Source: Crossiella sp. CA-258035 (GTDB lineage Bacteria > Actinomycetota > Actinomycetes > Mycobacteriales > Pseudonocardiaceae). From it: DNA of 64,000 bases. Below, piece after piece: positions 8,858 through 16,285 of the stretch. Under the pieces are notes generated by a model. The model searched no databases. It had not been told where the DNA came from and saw only the letters and a list, made by a program, of their open reading frames with translations. The position numbers and the translations under genes are program-made. The stretch covers positions 5,922,001 through 5,986,000 of the forward strand of contig NZ_CP116413.1 of assembly GCF_030064675.1 (NCBI RefSeq), in the 5' to 3' direction. Position 1 is the stretch's first letter, and each line of letters begins with the position of its first letter.

Positions 8858-9299
8858 GGAGGCGGAGCTACCTACGCTGACCAGCCTGGACGAGCTGGCC
8901 AAGGTCGTCGACGAACGCTCGGCGGAGCTGTACCTGCGCTGGTCGAAGGGACCGGACACCGATCAGGGTGCGGTCAGCAAGGACGAGCTGACCGGGGTGG
9001 AGCTGCCCGGCCTGTCCGCCAACCCGCTGGCGGTGGAGGACTGGTGGGCGGACCGGCCGCTCACGGTGTGGGTGGCCCGCCGGCTCTACGACTACCGCCA
9101 CCTGCGCGAACGGCGTGGCCCGCAGGTGCGGCCGTGGGTGTTCCAGGGGACTGAGGTGGGCCGGGGGCCGGACAACGAGCCGCTGGTGCGGTGCGACCGG
9201 GCGGTGGCCTGGATCGCCGAGGAGGTGCTGGCCGAGGCCGAGCGCACGGTCACGGAGTACCGGGCCGACTGGGGTCCGCTGGACCGCGGCAGCCGGTAG
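8856..9299 (+). CDS. DUF6098 family hypothetical protein
   Basis: 147 residues resembling the actinobacterial DUF6098 family: an N-terminal LTSLDELAKVVDE, the LYLRWSKGPDTD segment, GVELPGLSANPL, a DWWADRPLTVWVARRL helix and the near-invariant GRGPDNEPLV. There is no signal peptide or membrane segment and the function is unknown. The ATG at 8856 overlaps the ATG of the divergent PHP gene and no ribosome-binding site is visible, so the transcript may be leaderless. Confidence 0.82.
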   Translation: MEAELPTLTSLDELAKVVDERSAELYLRWSKGPDTDQGAVSKDELTGVELPGLSANPLAVEDWWADRPLTVWVARRLYDYRHLRERRGPQVRPWVFQGTEVGRGPDNEPLVRCDRAVAWIAEEVLAEAERTVTEYRADWGPLDRGSR

Positions 9300-9329
9300 C
9301 CGGACTAGTGGCTCGTCGCGTACTGGCGG

Positions 9330-9737
9330 TCACCGCCGGGGAATCGCGGCCACCGCTTCCACCTCGATCAGGATGTGCGGGGCGGCCAGCCCGGCCACCA
9401 CGATCAGCGAGTGCGCGGGCCAGTCCTTGTCCGGGAACCACTGCTCGAACAGCCCGGCCCGCCCGGCGCGCACCGCGGGCAGGTGCTCGGTCCCGGCGAC
9501 CATGGTGAACAGCTTCACCAGGTGTTCGGGGCCGCCGCCGGCCTCGGCGAGCAGCGCGGCCAGGTTCTCGTGCGCCAGGCGGGACTGGGACTCCGCGTCG
9601 GCCGGCATGCTGCCGTCCGGCCGGGCCCCGATCTGACCGGAGACGAACAGCAGCTCGTGCCCGGCGGGCGCGGTGGCCAGGTGGCTGTACTGGCCGACCG
9701 GCGGGCCGACCACCGCCGGGCTCCAACGCTGGATCAC
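9330..9737 (-). CDS. RidA family protein (fourth cistron of kinase operon)
   Basis: 135-residue RidA/YjgF/UK114 protein. Seen: LLFVSGQIGARPDG, the helix QSRLAHENLAALLAEAGG and a C-terminal LIEVEAVAAIPR. Canonical RidA hydrolyses reactive enamine/imine intermediates made by PLP enzymes; the usual catalytic arginine region is poorly conserved here, so the activity is uncertain. The GTG start at 9737 overlaps the TGA of the response regulator (GTGA), indicating translational coupling. Confidence 0.88.
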   Translation of the reverse strand: MIQRWSPAVVGPPVGQYSHLATAPAGHELLFVSGQIGARPDGSMPADAESQSRLAHENLAALLAEAGGGPEHLVKLFTMVAGTEHLPAVRAGRAGLFEQWFPDKDWPAHSLIVVAGLAAPHILIEVEAVAAIPRR

Positions 9738-10393
9738 AGGTCCTCCAAGGCAACCAGGCCGTCCTGGATGGCGCGGGCCACCAGCGCGGCCTTGGTCGGG
9801 GCGGCCCGGCCGACGTTGGCGTACTTGATCCGCACCCGGTCGATGTAGGTGTTCACGGTACGCGCGGACAGGCCGAGCTTCTGCGCCACCATCTCCTTGG
9901 ACTCACAGGTGAACCACTCCACCAGCACGTCCTGCTCGCGCGGCGCGAGCCGGGGCCGGTTGCCCCTGGTGTCGGTGCCGATCGCGCCGGCCAGCGCCGG
10001 GGGCGTGTACGGCAGGTTGTTCGCGGCCGCGCGGATGGCCGCGACCAGGTGCGTCTGGCCCTCGGCCTTGGTCAGGTAGGCGAACGCGCCGATGTCCACA
10101 CAGGTCAGCGCGGTCTCCGCGTCGTCGCGCATGGTGTAGACGATCACCTGCCGCCCGGCGTCGACCAGCCTGGTCAGGTCGCCGTAGCCGGGCTGGGTGG
10201 TGTTGCCCAGGTGCAGGTCCAGCACCACCACGTCGGCACTGGCGCCGGGCTCGGTCCACGCCTCGGCGACGGTGGGCCCGGTGGCCAGCACCTCGATCGG
10301 CGGGTCGGCAAGGCTGCACCAGGCCTGGACACCGGCCACGATCGCGGGGTGGTCGTCCACCACCACCGCGGTGATCAGTTCTGCGCTCGCCAC
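9734..10393 (-). CDS. Two-component response regulator, LuxR (NarL) type
   Basis: About 219 residues: a receiver domain (acidic pair DD near 13-14, phospho-acceptor aspartate 59 in VVVLDLHLGN, conserved threonine in VIVYTMRDD, lysine in YLTKAEG) and a C-terminal LuxR-type HTH (LAPREQDVLVEWF to ARTVNTYIDRVRIKYANVGR). GTG 10393 is favoured because GGTGG/GGAAG precede it; GTG 10408 would add five residues. The gene overlaps the end of the degenerate kinase gene upstream and the RidA start downstream. It is the obvious partner of the kinase at 11601-12713. Confidence 0.92.
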   Translation of the reverse strand: MASAELITAVVVDDHPAIVAGVQAWCSLADPPIEVLATGPTVAEAWTEPGASADVVVLDLHLGNTTQPGYGDLTRLVDAGRQVIVYTMRDDAETALTCVDIGAFAYLTKAEGQTHLVAAIRAAANNLPYTPPALAGAIGTDTRGNRPRLAPREQDVLVEWFTCESKEMVAQKLGLSARTVNTYIDRVRIKYANVGRAAPTKAALVARAIQDGLVALEDL

Positions 10394-11604
10394 TTGGCTT
10401 CCACCCACACCCGATCCGCGTTCACCAAGTTCGTCACCTCGACGCCGTCGGCCCGCACCACCGGGGGTTCCGGGGCGTCGGCGACCACGCTTACCGTAAC
10501 GGCGTTAGCGGAACCGACCACGGTCACCCTCGCCGTGCTGGCCGCGGCGACCAGGGTGGCCAGCGCGGGTTCGGTCAGCGCCCGCCGCACCGCCAGGTCC
10601 AGCGGCGGCCGCTGCCCGCGCACCGCGAGCTGCACGCTCACCCCCTGCCGCTGCGCGGTGTCGATGCAAGCGGCCAGCTCGTGCAACAACGGATCCGCCA
10701 CCTCGTCCCCCTCCGCGAACAACCGCCGCATCCGCGCCGCCTCCACCGCGGCCCGCCGCCGCACCAGCTCATCCCCGGGATCGGCCCGCCCCGAGGCCAG
10801 GTCCACCAGCAACGGCAACGCGGTCCGCGACAACGCGGCATACCGCTCCTGGTGATCGCGCTGCAACTCCGCCGCGATCGCCGTCGCCGTCCGCCGCTGC
10901 TGTTCTGCCCGCGCCGCCACCGCCGCCTTCGCCGCGATCCGGTGCAACATCACCGCGGCGAACCCCACCGCCACCTGGTAACCGAACACGGTCACCCCGG
11001 CGATCAGCAGTCCGACCAGCGCCGCCCGGTTCGCCTGCCCCACCAGGACGAGCTGGCCGAGGTTGACCGCCGCATGCACCCCGAGGAAGATCAGCAACGC
11101 GCCGATCCCCTTGTCCAGCAACAGCAGTATCCCGAACCAGCCGAGCAACATGAAGGACCATTCGGCCCGGCTGACGACCAGTTCCGGCGGCACCCCGGTC
11201 AGCGCGAGCAGGGCCGAGCCGAAGACCAGGACGAGCAACGGCCAGCGCCAGCGCCCCGGATCGGCCCGGACCGCGCAGAAGACCGCGACCGCGAACAGGA
11301 CGCCGAAGGCGACCAGCTCCATGGTTAGGGACCGGTAGACCTCGGCGTGCGCGATGATCACCGGCAGGGCGAGGCCGAGCAGTCCGGCGAAGGTGATCAG
11401 GACGGTGGCCAGCCGCAGACCGCGCAGGTAGGTGGCGGCGGTCCACCCGGGGCCCCGGGCGGCGGGGGTGTCTGTCTCGGCGCTGAGCGTGGCGGGATTT
11501 GGCTGACCGCCGATCCGACCTACGGCAGCACCAGCCCCGCCATCCCGCCAAACCCAAGCCCGCCGCACCCGCGCCAGCCGCCCACCCCACGACCCCCGGC
11601 TCAT
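10375..11604 (-). CDS. Membrane protein resembling a degenerate sensor kinase
   Basis: 409 residues. Several hydrophobic helices occupy about residues 60-230, followed by a coiled, arginine/alanine-rich region and a cytoplasmic tail. The tail has the layout of a dimerisation plus ATPase module, but no phospho-acceptor histidine motif and no N, G1 or G2 ATP-binding boxes are visible. The start ATG overlaps the TGA of the true kinase gene (ATGA, 11601-11604). I infer a signalling accessory or pseudokinase partner of the upstream kinase. It is not an obvious pseudogene: the frame is intact with normal codon use. Confidence 0.75.
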   Translation of the reverse strand: MSRGSWGGRLARVRRAWVWRDGGAGAAVGRIGGQPNPATLSAETDTPAARGPGWTAATYLRGLRLATVLITFAGLLGLALPVIIAHAEVYRSLTMELVAFGVLFAVAVFCAVRADPGRWRWPLLVLVFGSALLALTGVPPELVVSRAEWSFMLLGWFGILLLLDKGIGALLIFLGVHAAVNLGQLVLVGQANRAALVGLLIAGVTVFGYQVAVGFAAVMLHRIAAKAAVAARAEQQRRTATAIAAELQRDHQERYAALSRTALPLLVDLASGRADPGDELVRRRAAVEAARMRRLFAEGDEVADPLLHELAACIDTAQRQGVSVQLAVRGQRPPLDLAVRRALTEPALATLVAAASTARVTVVGSANAVTVSVVADAPEPPVVRADGVEVTNLVNADRVWVEAKWRAQN

Positions 11605-12713
11605 CCGGGCCACTCCAACCGCACCGTCGTCCCCTCCCCCGGCACTGACCGCACACTCCCCCGCCCACCGACCCGGTCCATCCGCGCCACCACCGACCCG
11701 GTCAGCCCCCGCCGCTGCGCCGACACCGCCTCGACCGCGAACCCGGCTCCCTCGTCCCGCACCTCCACCACTACCCGGGCCCCGTCCCCGGACACCACCA
11801 CCGACGCCCGGTCCACCCCGGCGTGCCGCCGCACGTTGCGCAGCGCCTCGGCCACGCCGCGGGCCAGGGCGTCGGCCACGTCGGCGGTGACCACTGGCTG
11901 GTACTCGAACCGTAGGTCCACCGCCACGGGGGCGGCCTCGGCGGTGCGGGTCAGGACCGTGGTCAGGTGGACCGGTTCGTGGTCGGGTTCGGGGCGGGTG
12001 GCCAGGGCGGCGACGTCTCTGGCCGCTTGTTCGGCGAGCCAGGGTTCGGGTTTGGTGGCCACGCCCATGCCGACCATCAGCAGGGTGGCCGCGCCGGTGT
12101 CGTGCAGGGTGGCCAGGTACTCGCGGTGTTCCCGGTCCCTGGCGGCTTCGACCTCGGCCGCGCGGGCGGCTTCCGCGGCCTGGGCGGTGGCGGTGTCCGC
12201 TGCCCGCGCGCCCCGGCAGACCAGCACGAACAGCAGTCGCGCGAGCCCTGCCTCGACGAAGAGCCAGAGGCCGTAGGGGATGCCGGTGTCCCACTCGGCG
12301 ACCAGCGCGACGCCGCCGGAGTAGGCCACGAACAGCACCAGCACCACCACGACCAGCGCGCCGCGCGCCGGCGGGATCCGCCACTGCCAGCTGACCGCGA
12401 CCACCGAGACCATGACCAGCACCCAGCTGGTCCCGTCGTCGAGCGCGGACGCGGGCTCGATCTCGCCCTGGAGCAGGCACAACGCGGTCAGCACGGCCAG
12501 GTCGGCGGGCAGCACCCAGCGTCCGTCGGCCCACCACAGCACCAGGTTCCACAGGTTGACGGCCAGCACGGCGGCGATGGTGACCGGGAGGTTCTCCGCG
12601 CCGGAGAGGGGCGCGAGCAGTCCGGCGCAGGCCAGCACGACTGTGCGTACAAGCAAGGAGTACCGGAGAGCTGAGCGACGGAACTCGCGTTCGATCGCCC
12701 AATCCGGGTCCAT
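11601..12713 (-). CDS. Sensor histidine kinase
   Basis: 370 residues. The first ~170 contain about five or six transmembrane helices without a large extracellular domain, suggesting sensing within the membrane. The phospho-acceptor helix reads EYLATLHDTGAATLL, an HD-type motif as in NarL-partner kinases. The ATPase domain has the N box EALRNVRRHAG, G1 VRDEGAGF and a C-terminal GGRGSVRSVPGEGTTV. It begins 11 bases after the GlxA-type regulator stop with a weak ribosome-binding site; TAGTCT over that stop could be an internal -10. Its partner regulator is two genes downstream. Confidence 0.92.
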   Translation of the reverse strand: MDPDWAIEREFRRSALRYSLLVRTVVLACAGLLAPLSGAENLPVTIAAVLAVNLWNLVLWWADGRWVLPADLAVLTALCLLQGEIEPASALDDGTSWVLVMVSVVAVSWQWRIPPARGALVVVVLVLFVAYSGGVALVAEWDTGIPYGLWLFVEAGLARLLFVLVCRGARAADTATAQAAEAARAAEVEAARDREHREYLATLHDTGAATLLMVGMGVATKPEPWLAEQAARDVAALATRPEPDHEPVHLTTVLTRTAEAAPVAVDLRFEYQPVVTADVADALARGVAEALRNVRRHAGVDRASVVVSGDGARVVVEVRDEGAGFAVEAVSAQRRGLTGSVVARMDRVGGRGSVRSVPGEGTTVRLEWPG

Positions 12714-12724
12714 GGCTGGAGAGA

Positions 12725-13648
12725 CTAGCTCGTGTTGGCCAGGTGGGTCCGCCGATAGTCGCTGGGAGTGAGGCCGACTTCACGACGGAAGATCGACCGG
12801 AAGTTCGCCGCGGTGCCGAAGCCGGTGGCCGCGGCGATCCGCTCCACCGGCCAGTCCGAGCGCTCCAGCAGCCTGCGCGCGCTGAGCAGGCGTTGCCGCA
12901 CCACCCAGCGCATCGGCGGCAGGCCGGTCTCCTGCTCGAAGTGCCGGACGAAGGTGCGGCGGGACAGGTTGCTGTGCTCGGCCAGCCGCTGGACGGTGAT
13001 CGGCTCGCCGAGGTTGGCGATTGCCCAGGCCCTGGTCGCGGACAGGTCCGAGCGGGACGGGGTGAACACGTCGACGTACTGCGGCTGCTCGCCGCCGCGG
13101 GCCGGGGCGGCGACCACGCCCTTGCCCGCCTCGTAGGCGGCGGCCGCGCCGAAGTCGGTGCTGATCAGGTGCAGGCAGGCGTCGATGGCCGCGCCGCCGC
13201 CGGCCGAGGTGAGGATCTTGCCGTCCTGCACGAACAGCCGGTTCGCCAGCGCGTTCACCCTCGGGTGCAGCTCGCGGAGCTGCGCCAGGTACTGCCAGTG
13301 GGTGGCGGCGTCCCGCCCGTCCAGGATCCCGGCGGCGGCCAGGGCGAACGCGCCGGTGCAGATGGCGACCACCCTGGCGCCCAGGTCGGCGGCGGTGCGG
13401 ATGGTGCCGAGGTATGCCTCGGGCAGCGGCAGCCCGGGATCGTCGTAGCCGGGGACGACCAGGATGTCGGCCTTGGCCGCGGCGGCCAGGTCGTGCGTTG
13501 GGGTGACGCCGGCGACGGGCTCCTCACCGCAGACCAGGACGCGGTAGCCGGGATGGCCGCCGAGGATGTGCGCCGGGATGCTGAGGTCCAGCGCGATCAG
13601 GCGGGGCATCGCCAGGATGGCCGCGGTCAGGGCGGGGTCAGGCACCAT
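12725..13648 (-). CDS. GlxA-type transcriptional regulator (DJ-1/PfpI + AraC HTH)
   Basis: 307 residues. The N-terminal DJ-1/PfpI-like domain (about 1-170) keeps the nucleophile-elbow cysteine 97 in VVAICTGAFALA. The C-terminal AraC/XylS double HTH spans about 205-305 with ITVQRLAEHSNLSRRTFVRHF and RIAAATGFGTAANFRSIFRRE. Members often control amino-acid, carnitine or arginine catabolism; the target here is unknown. ATG 13648 is chosen over the TTG one codon upstream. It overlaps by one base the stop of the upstream DJ-1 gene. Confidence 0.92.
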   Translation of the reverse strand: MVPDPALTAAILAMPRLIALDLSIPAHILGGHPGYRVLVCGEEPVAGVTPTHDLAAAAKADILVVPGYDDPGLPLPEAYLGTIRTAADLGARVVAICTGAFALAAAGILDGRDAATHWQYLAQLRELHPRVNALANRLFVQDGKILTSAGGGAAIDACLHLISTDFGAAAAYEAGKGVVAAPARGGEQPQYVDVFTPSRSDLSATRAWAIANLGEPITVQRLAEHSNLSRRTFVRHFEQETGLPPMRWVVRQRLLSARRLLERSDWPVERIAAATGFGTAANFRSIFRREVGLTPSDYRRTHLANTS

Positions 13649-14274
13649 CAACGCAGTGTAAGAGCCTGGTCAGACCGTAGGTACGGGCCAACGTTGCGCA
13701 TGGCCCTGCCGATGTACTCCTCCTTCTCCCCGACTGGCACCACATAGGCAAGAGCTTCCTCAGCGGCCTCAGGTCCGGCCAGCCTGGCGATGATCCAGGT
13801 GGCCAGGTAGTGCGAGGCGAGGCAGCCACCGGCGGTGGCCACGTTGTCCCTGGCGTAGAACGGCTGGTTCAGCACCTCGACCCCGGCGGCCACCACCCAC
13901 GGCTTGCTCGTGCGGTCGGTGCAGGCCGGGACGCCGTTGAGCAGCCCGAGCCTGGCCAGCACCAGCGTGCCCGAGCACTGCGCGGCCAGCAGCTGGCGGG
14001 CCGGGTCGAGGCCGCGCAGCACGGCCATGATCGCGGGATCCTCGACCACCTCGCGGGTGCGCGACCCGCTGCCGACGATCACCGCGTCCGCGGCGCAGGC
14101 CTCCTCCAGGGTGGCCATCGACTCGATCACCACTCCGTTCATCGAGCGGACCGTAAGCGCCGGGCTGGCGATCGTCACCCGCAGCTCCGGCTGCTTGACC
14201 CGGTTGAGCAGGCCGAGCGCGATGAGCGAGTCCAGCTCGTTGTAGCCCTCGAAGGTCAGGATCGCGATGTGCAT
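13648..14274 (-). CDS. DJ-1/PfpI family protein
   Basis: 208 residues, one DJ-1/PfpI domain. It starts MHIAILTFEGYNELDS, like isonitrile hydratase-type members, with cysteine 100 in the elbow AAQCSGTLVLA. Related proteins are glyoxalases, isonitrile hydratases or redox sensors; no substrate can be assigned. It is the first gene of a tightly packed minus-strand series reaching 9330 and is divergent from the MocR gene at 14335. A 10-bp inverted repeat lies between the two. Confidence 0.88.
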   Translation of the reverse strand: MHIAILTFEGYNELDSLIALGLLNRVKQPELRVTIASPALTVRSMNGVVIESMATLEEACAADAVIVGSGSRTREVVEDPAIMAVLRGLDPARQLLAAQCSGTLVLARLGLLNGVPACTDRTSKPWVVAAGVEVLNQPFYARDNVATAGGCLASHYLATWIIARLAGPEAAEEALAYVVPVGEKEEYIGRAMRNVGPYLRSDQALTLR

Positions 14275-14294
14275 GGCGCGAGCCTAGGCAGCCG

Positions 14295-14329
14295 ATGCAT
14301 GACAGTCGAAGAATTGTCATGCATACAAT
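14295..14329. promoter_or_regulatory. Inverted-repeat operator and -10 box between DJ-1 and MocR genes
   Basis: A perfect 10-bp inverted repeat, ATGCATGACA (14295-14304) and TGTCATGCAT (14315-14324), spaced by 10 bases. It abuts TACAAT (14324-14329), a good -10 hexamer, five bases before the GTG of the MocR gene at 14335, implying a leaderless transcript. The spacing suits a dimeric regulator, most simply MocR autoregulation, possibly with control of the divergent DJ-1 gene. Confidence 0.68.
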
Positions 14330-14334
14330 CAGCC

Positions 14335-15672
14335 GTGCGGATCCCCCGGTACAAGCGCCTGGTGGACGCGCTGGCCGAGGACATCCGGTCGGGGCGCTGG
14401 CCGGTGGGCACCCGGCTGCCCACCCACCGCGAGCTGGCCGCGCGGGAGGGCATCGCGCTGGTGACCGCCTCCAGGGTCTACGCCGAGCTGGCGGCGATGG
14501 GCCTGGTCAGCGGCGAGCAGGGCCGGGGCACCTTCGTCCGCGACCTGGCGCCGCGGCCCGGTCAGGGCGCTGACGAGCAGTCGGTGGCCGCCGACGCGGT
14601 GGACCTCAGGTTCAACTACCCCTCGGTGCCCGGCCAGGCCGACCTGCTGCGCCAGGGCCTGCGCGAGCTGGCCACCGCGGGCGAGCTCGACTCCTACCTG
14701 CACTACCAGCCCCACCGCGGCCGAGCCAAGGACCGGGCCGCGGTCGCCGAACACCTGCGCCGCCGCGGCCTGCGGGTGCCCGCGGACCAGGTGCTGGTGG
14801 TCAGTGGCGCTCAGCACGGTCTCGCGGTGACCGCGATGGCCGCGCTGCGACACGGCGACGTGGTGGCGGTGGACGCGCTGACCTACCCCGGTTTCACGGT
14901 GCTCGCGCGCACGCTCGGGCTGGAGCTCGCGACCGTGCCGGTCACCAAGTCCGGGCCGGATCTTGGTGCGCTGCAACAGCTCTGCGCCCAACGGCCGGTC
15001 CGCGCGATCTACACCATGCCGACCCTGCACAACCCGCTCGGCTGGGTGCTCTCCCGCACCACCCGCGAACGCCTGGTCGCGATCGCCCGCCGCCACGACC
15101 TGCTGGTCATCGAGGACGCCGCCTACGCCTACCTCGCGCAGGACTGCCCGCCGCCGCTGGCCGCGCTGGCCCCGGAGCGCACGGTCTACGTCTCCAGCCT
15201 GTCCAAGAGCGTGGCCACCGGCCTGCGGGTCGGCTTCCTCGCCGCACCACCGGACCGGGTGGCCGCGATCGAGCGGGTGGTCCGGGCGACCACCTGGCAC
15301 ACGCCCGCGCTGACCACCGAACTCGCCTGCCGCTGGCTGGCCGACGGCACCGTGGACCGCCTCGAAGCCCAGAAGCGCGCGGATGCCGAGGCCCGGCAGG
15401 CCATCGCCCGCGAAGCCCTGGCCGGGCTCACCGTGCTCGGCCACCCGGCCTCCTACTTCCTCTGGCTGCCGCTGGCCGAGAGCGCGCGGGCGGACCGCAT
15501 CACGGCCGCCCTTGCCCGGCACCACATCTCGGTCGCCACCGCCGAGCAGTTCGCGGCCACTGCCGTTGTGCCGCAAGCACTCCGGCTGGCCCTGGGCTCG
15601 GTCGAACCCGCCGAGCTGCGCCGGACCCTGCACACCCTCCGGCAGGTGGTCGAGGCGGACGCGCTCCGCTGA
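14335..15672 (+). CDS. MocR-family regulator (GntR HTH + aminotransferase-like domain)
   Basis: 445 residues. The GntR-type winged helix (about 1-70) reads GTRLPTHRELAAREGIALVT and is followed by a linker. A fold-type I aminotransferase-like domain has the PLP lysine at 291 in SSLSKSVATGLRVGF and the conserved TMPTLHNPLG segment. MocR proteins sense PLP or amino-acid-like ligands and usually regulate a neighbouring PLP- or amine-related gene. Translation probably starts at GTG 14335 directly after the -10 box rather than at the upstream ATG inside the inverted repeat. A RidA gene follows 75 bases downstream, which fits PLP-linked chemistry. Confidence 0.92.
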   Translation: MRIPRYKRLVDALAEDIRSGRWPVGTRLPTHRELAAREGIALVTASRVYAELAAMGLVSGEQGRGTFVRDLAPRPGQGADEQSVAADAVDLRFNYPSVPGQADLLRQGLRELATAGELDSYLHYQPHRGRAKDRAAVAEHLRRRGLRVPADQVLVVSGAQHGLAVTAMAALRHGDVVAVDALTYPGFTVLARTLGLELATVPVTKSGPDLGALQQLCAQRPVRAIYTMPTLHNPLGWVLSRTTRERLVAIARRHDLLVIEDAAYAYLAQDCPPPLAALAPERTVYVSSLSKSVATGLRVGFLAAPPDRVAAIERVVRATTWHTPALTTELACRWLADGTVDRLEAQKRADAEARQAIAREALAGLTVLGHPASYFLWLPLAESARADRITAALARHHISVATAEQFAATAVVPQALRLALGSVEPAELRRTLHTLRQVVEADALR

Positions 15673-15747
15673 GCTGGCACGATCCTTGCCCTGTCTGACC
15701 TGATCACCGCTGGTGAGCGCGCTCGGCCCGGCCCTAGCGTGCAGCTC

Positions 15748-16131
15748 ATGCGAACAACGGAAAATCACGGCGTGCCTTGGGAAATCGACTACGGCTACGT
15801 GCAGGCCGTCCGGCACGGCGACACCATCCACCTCTCCGGCCAACTCGCCCACCGCGGCAGCGAGCCGCCGTCCGGCGACATGGGCGAGCAGATGCGCCAG
15901 ACCTACGCCAACGCCGAGGAGCTGTTGCGGCGCTTCGGCTCCTCGCTGGCGGACGTGGTGGAGGAGGTGCTCTACGTGCTGGACATCCCGGCCGCGATGG
16001 CGGTCGCCGGCCCGGTGCGCAAGGCCGCCTACGGCCGGGAAGACCCGCAGGTGGCGAGCACGATCCTGGGCACGACCGGGCTGGCCTTCCCCGAGCAGCT
16101 GATCGAGATCAAGTTCCTCGCCCGGGTGTGA
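15748..16131 (+). CDS. RidA family protein
   Basis: 127 residues from ATG 15748. RidA-type landmarks are the strand TIHLSGQLAHRG, the helix QMRQTYANAEELLRRFG and the C-terminal EQLIEIKFLARV. It probably hydrolyses reactive imines or related intermediates. TAGCGT (15735-15740) lies seven bases before the ATG, so it probably has its own leaderless promoter despite being downstream of MocR. GTG 15739 is an unlikely alternative start because it overlaps that box. A strong hairpin follows the stop. Confidence 0.87.
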   Translation: MRTTENHGVPWEIDYGYVQAVRHGDTIHLSGQLAHRGSEPPSGDMGEQMRQTYANAEELLRRFGSSLADVVEEVLYVLDIPAAMAVAGPVRKAAYGREDPQVASTILGTTGLAFPEQLIEIKFLARV

Positions 16132-16143
16132 GGCGGGATGGTG

Positions 16144-16172
16144 CCGCGTGTGCCCACGGGAGGCGCACGCGG
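16144..16172. terminator. GC-rich hairpin, probable bidirectional terminator
   Basis: CCGCGTGTGCC (16144-16154) pairs with GGCGCACGCGG (16162-16172) over 11 positions with one G-U wobble and a 7-base loop. It sits 12 bases after the RidA stop and downstream of the convergent EamA gene. There is no U tract, which is common in high-GC actinomycetes. Confidence 0.6.
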
Positions 16173-16285
16173 CCACCGCCGCCGCAGCGTCGCGTCGGTC
16201 CCGCCCGGACCAACGCGCCGGCTCGGCGGCCTCGGCGAAGAAAACCCCCAGTTGCCTCTTCGCCCCCCACCCGCCAGGAACAACC

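Noticed and set aside
9320-9345. GGCGGT/ACCGCC palindrome as a terminator between DUF6098 and RidA
   Set aside because: The 1-base loop cannot form a stable hairpin and the site overlaps the RidA C-terminus.
10375-12783. A single 802-codon gene spanning both kinase-like proteins
   Set aside because: The first half is out of frame with the genuine kinase at 11601-12713; the real second gene starts at the ATGA overlap at 11604.
13810-14334. N-terminal extension of the MocR gene by 175 codons
   Set aside because: It lies antisense to the DJ-1 gene and across the operator; the GntR domain begins at GTG 14335.
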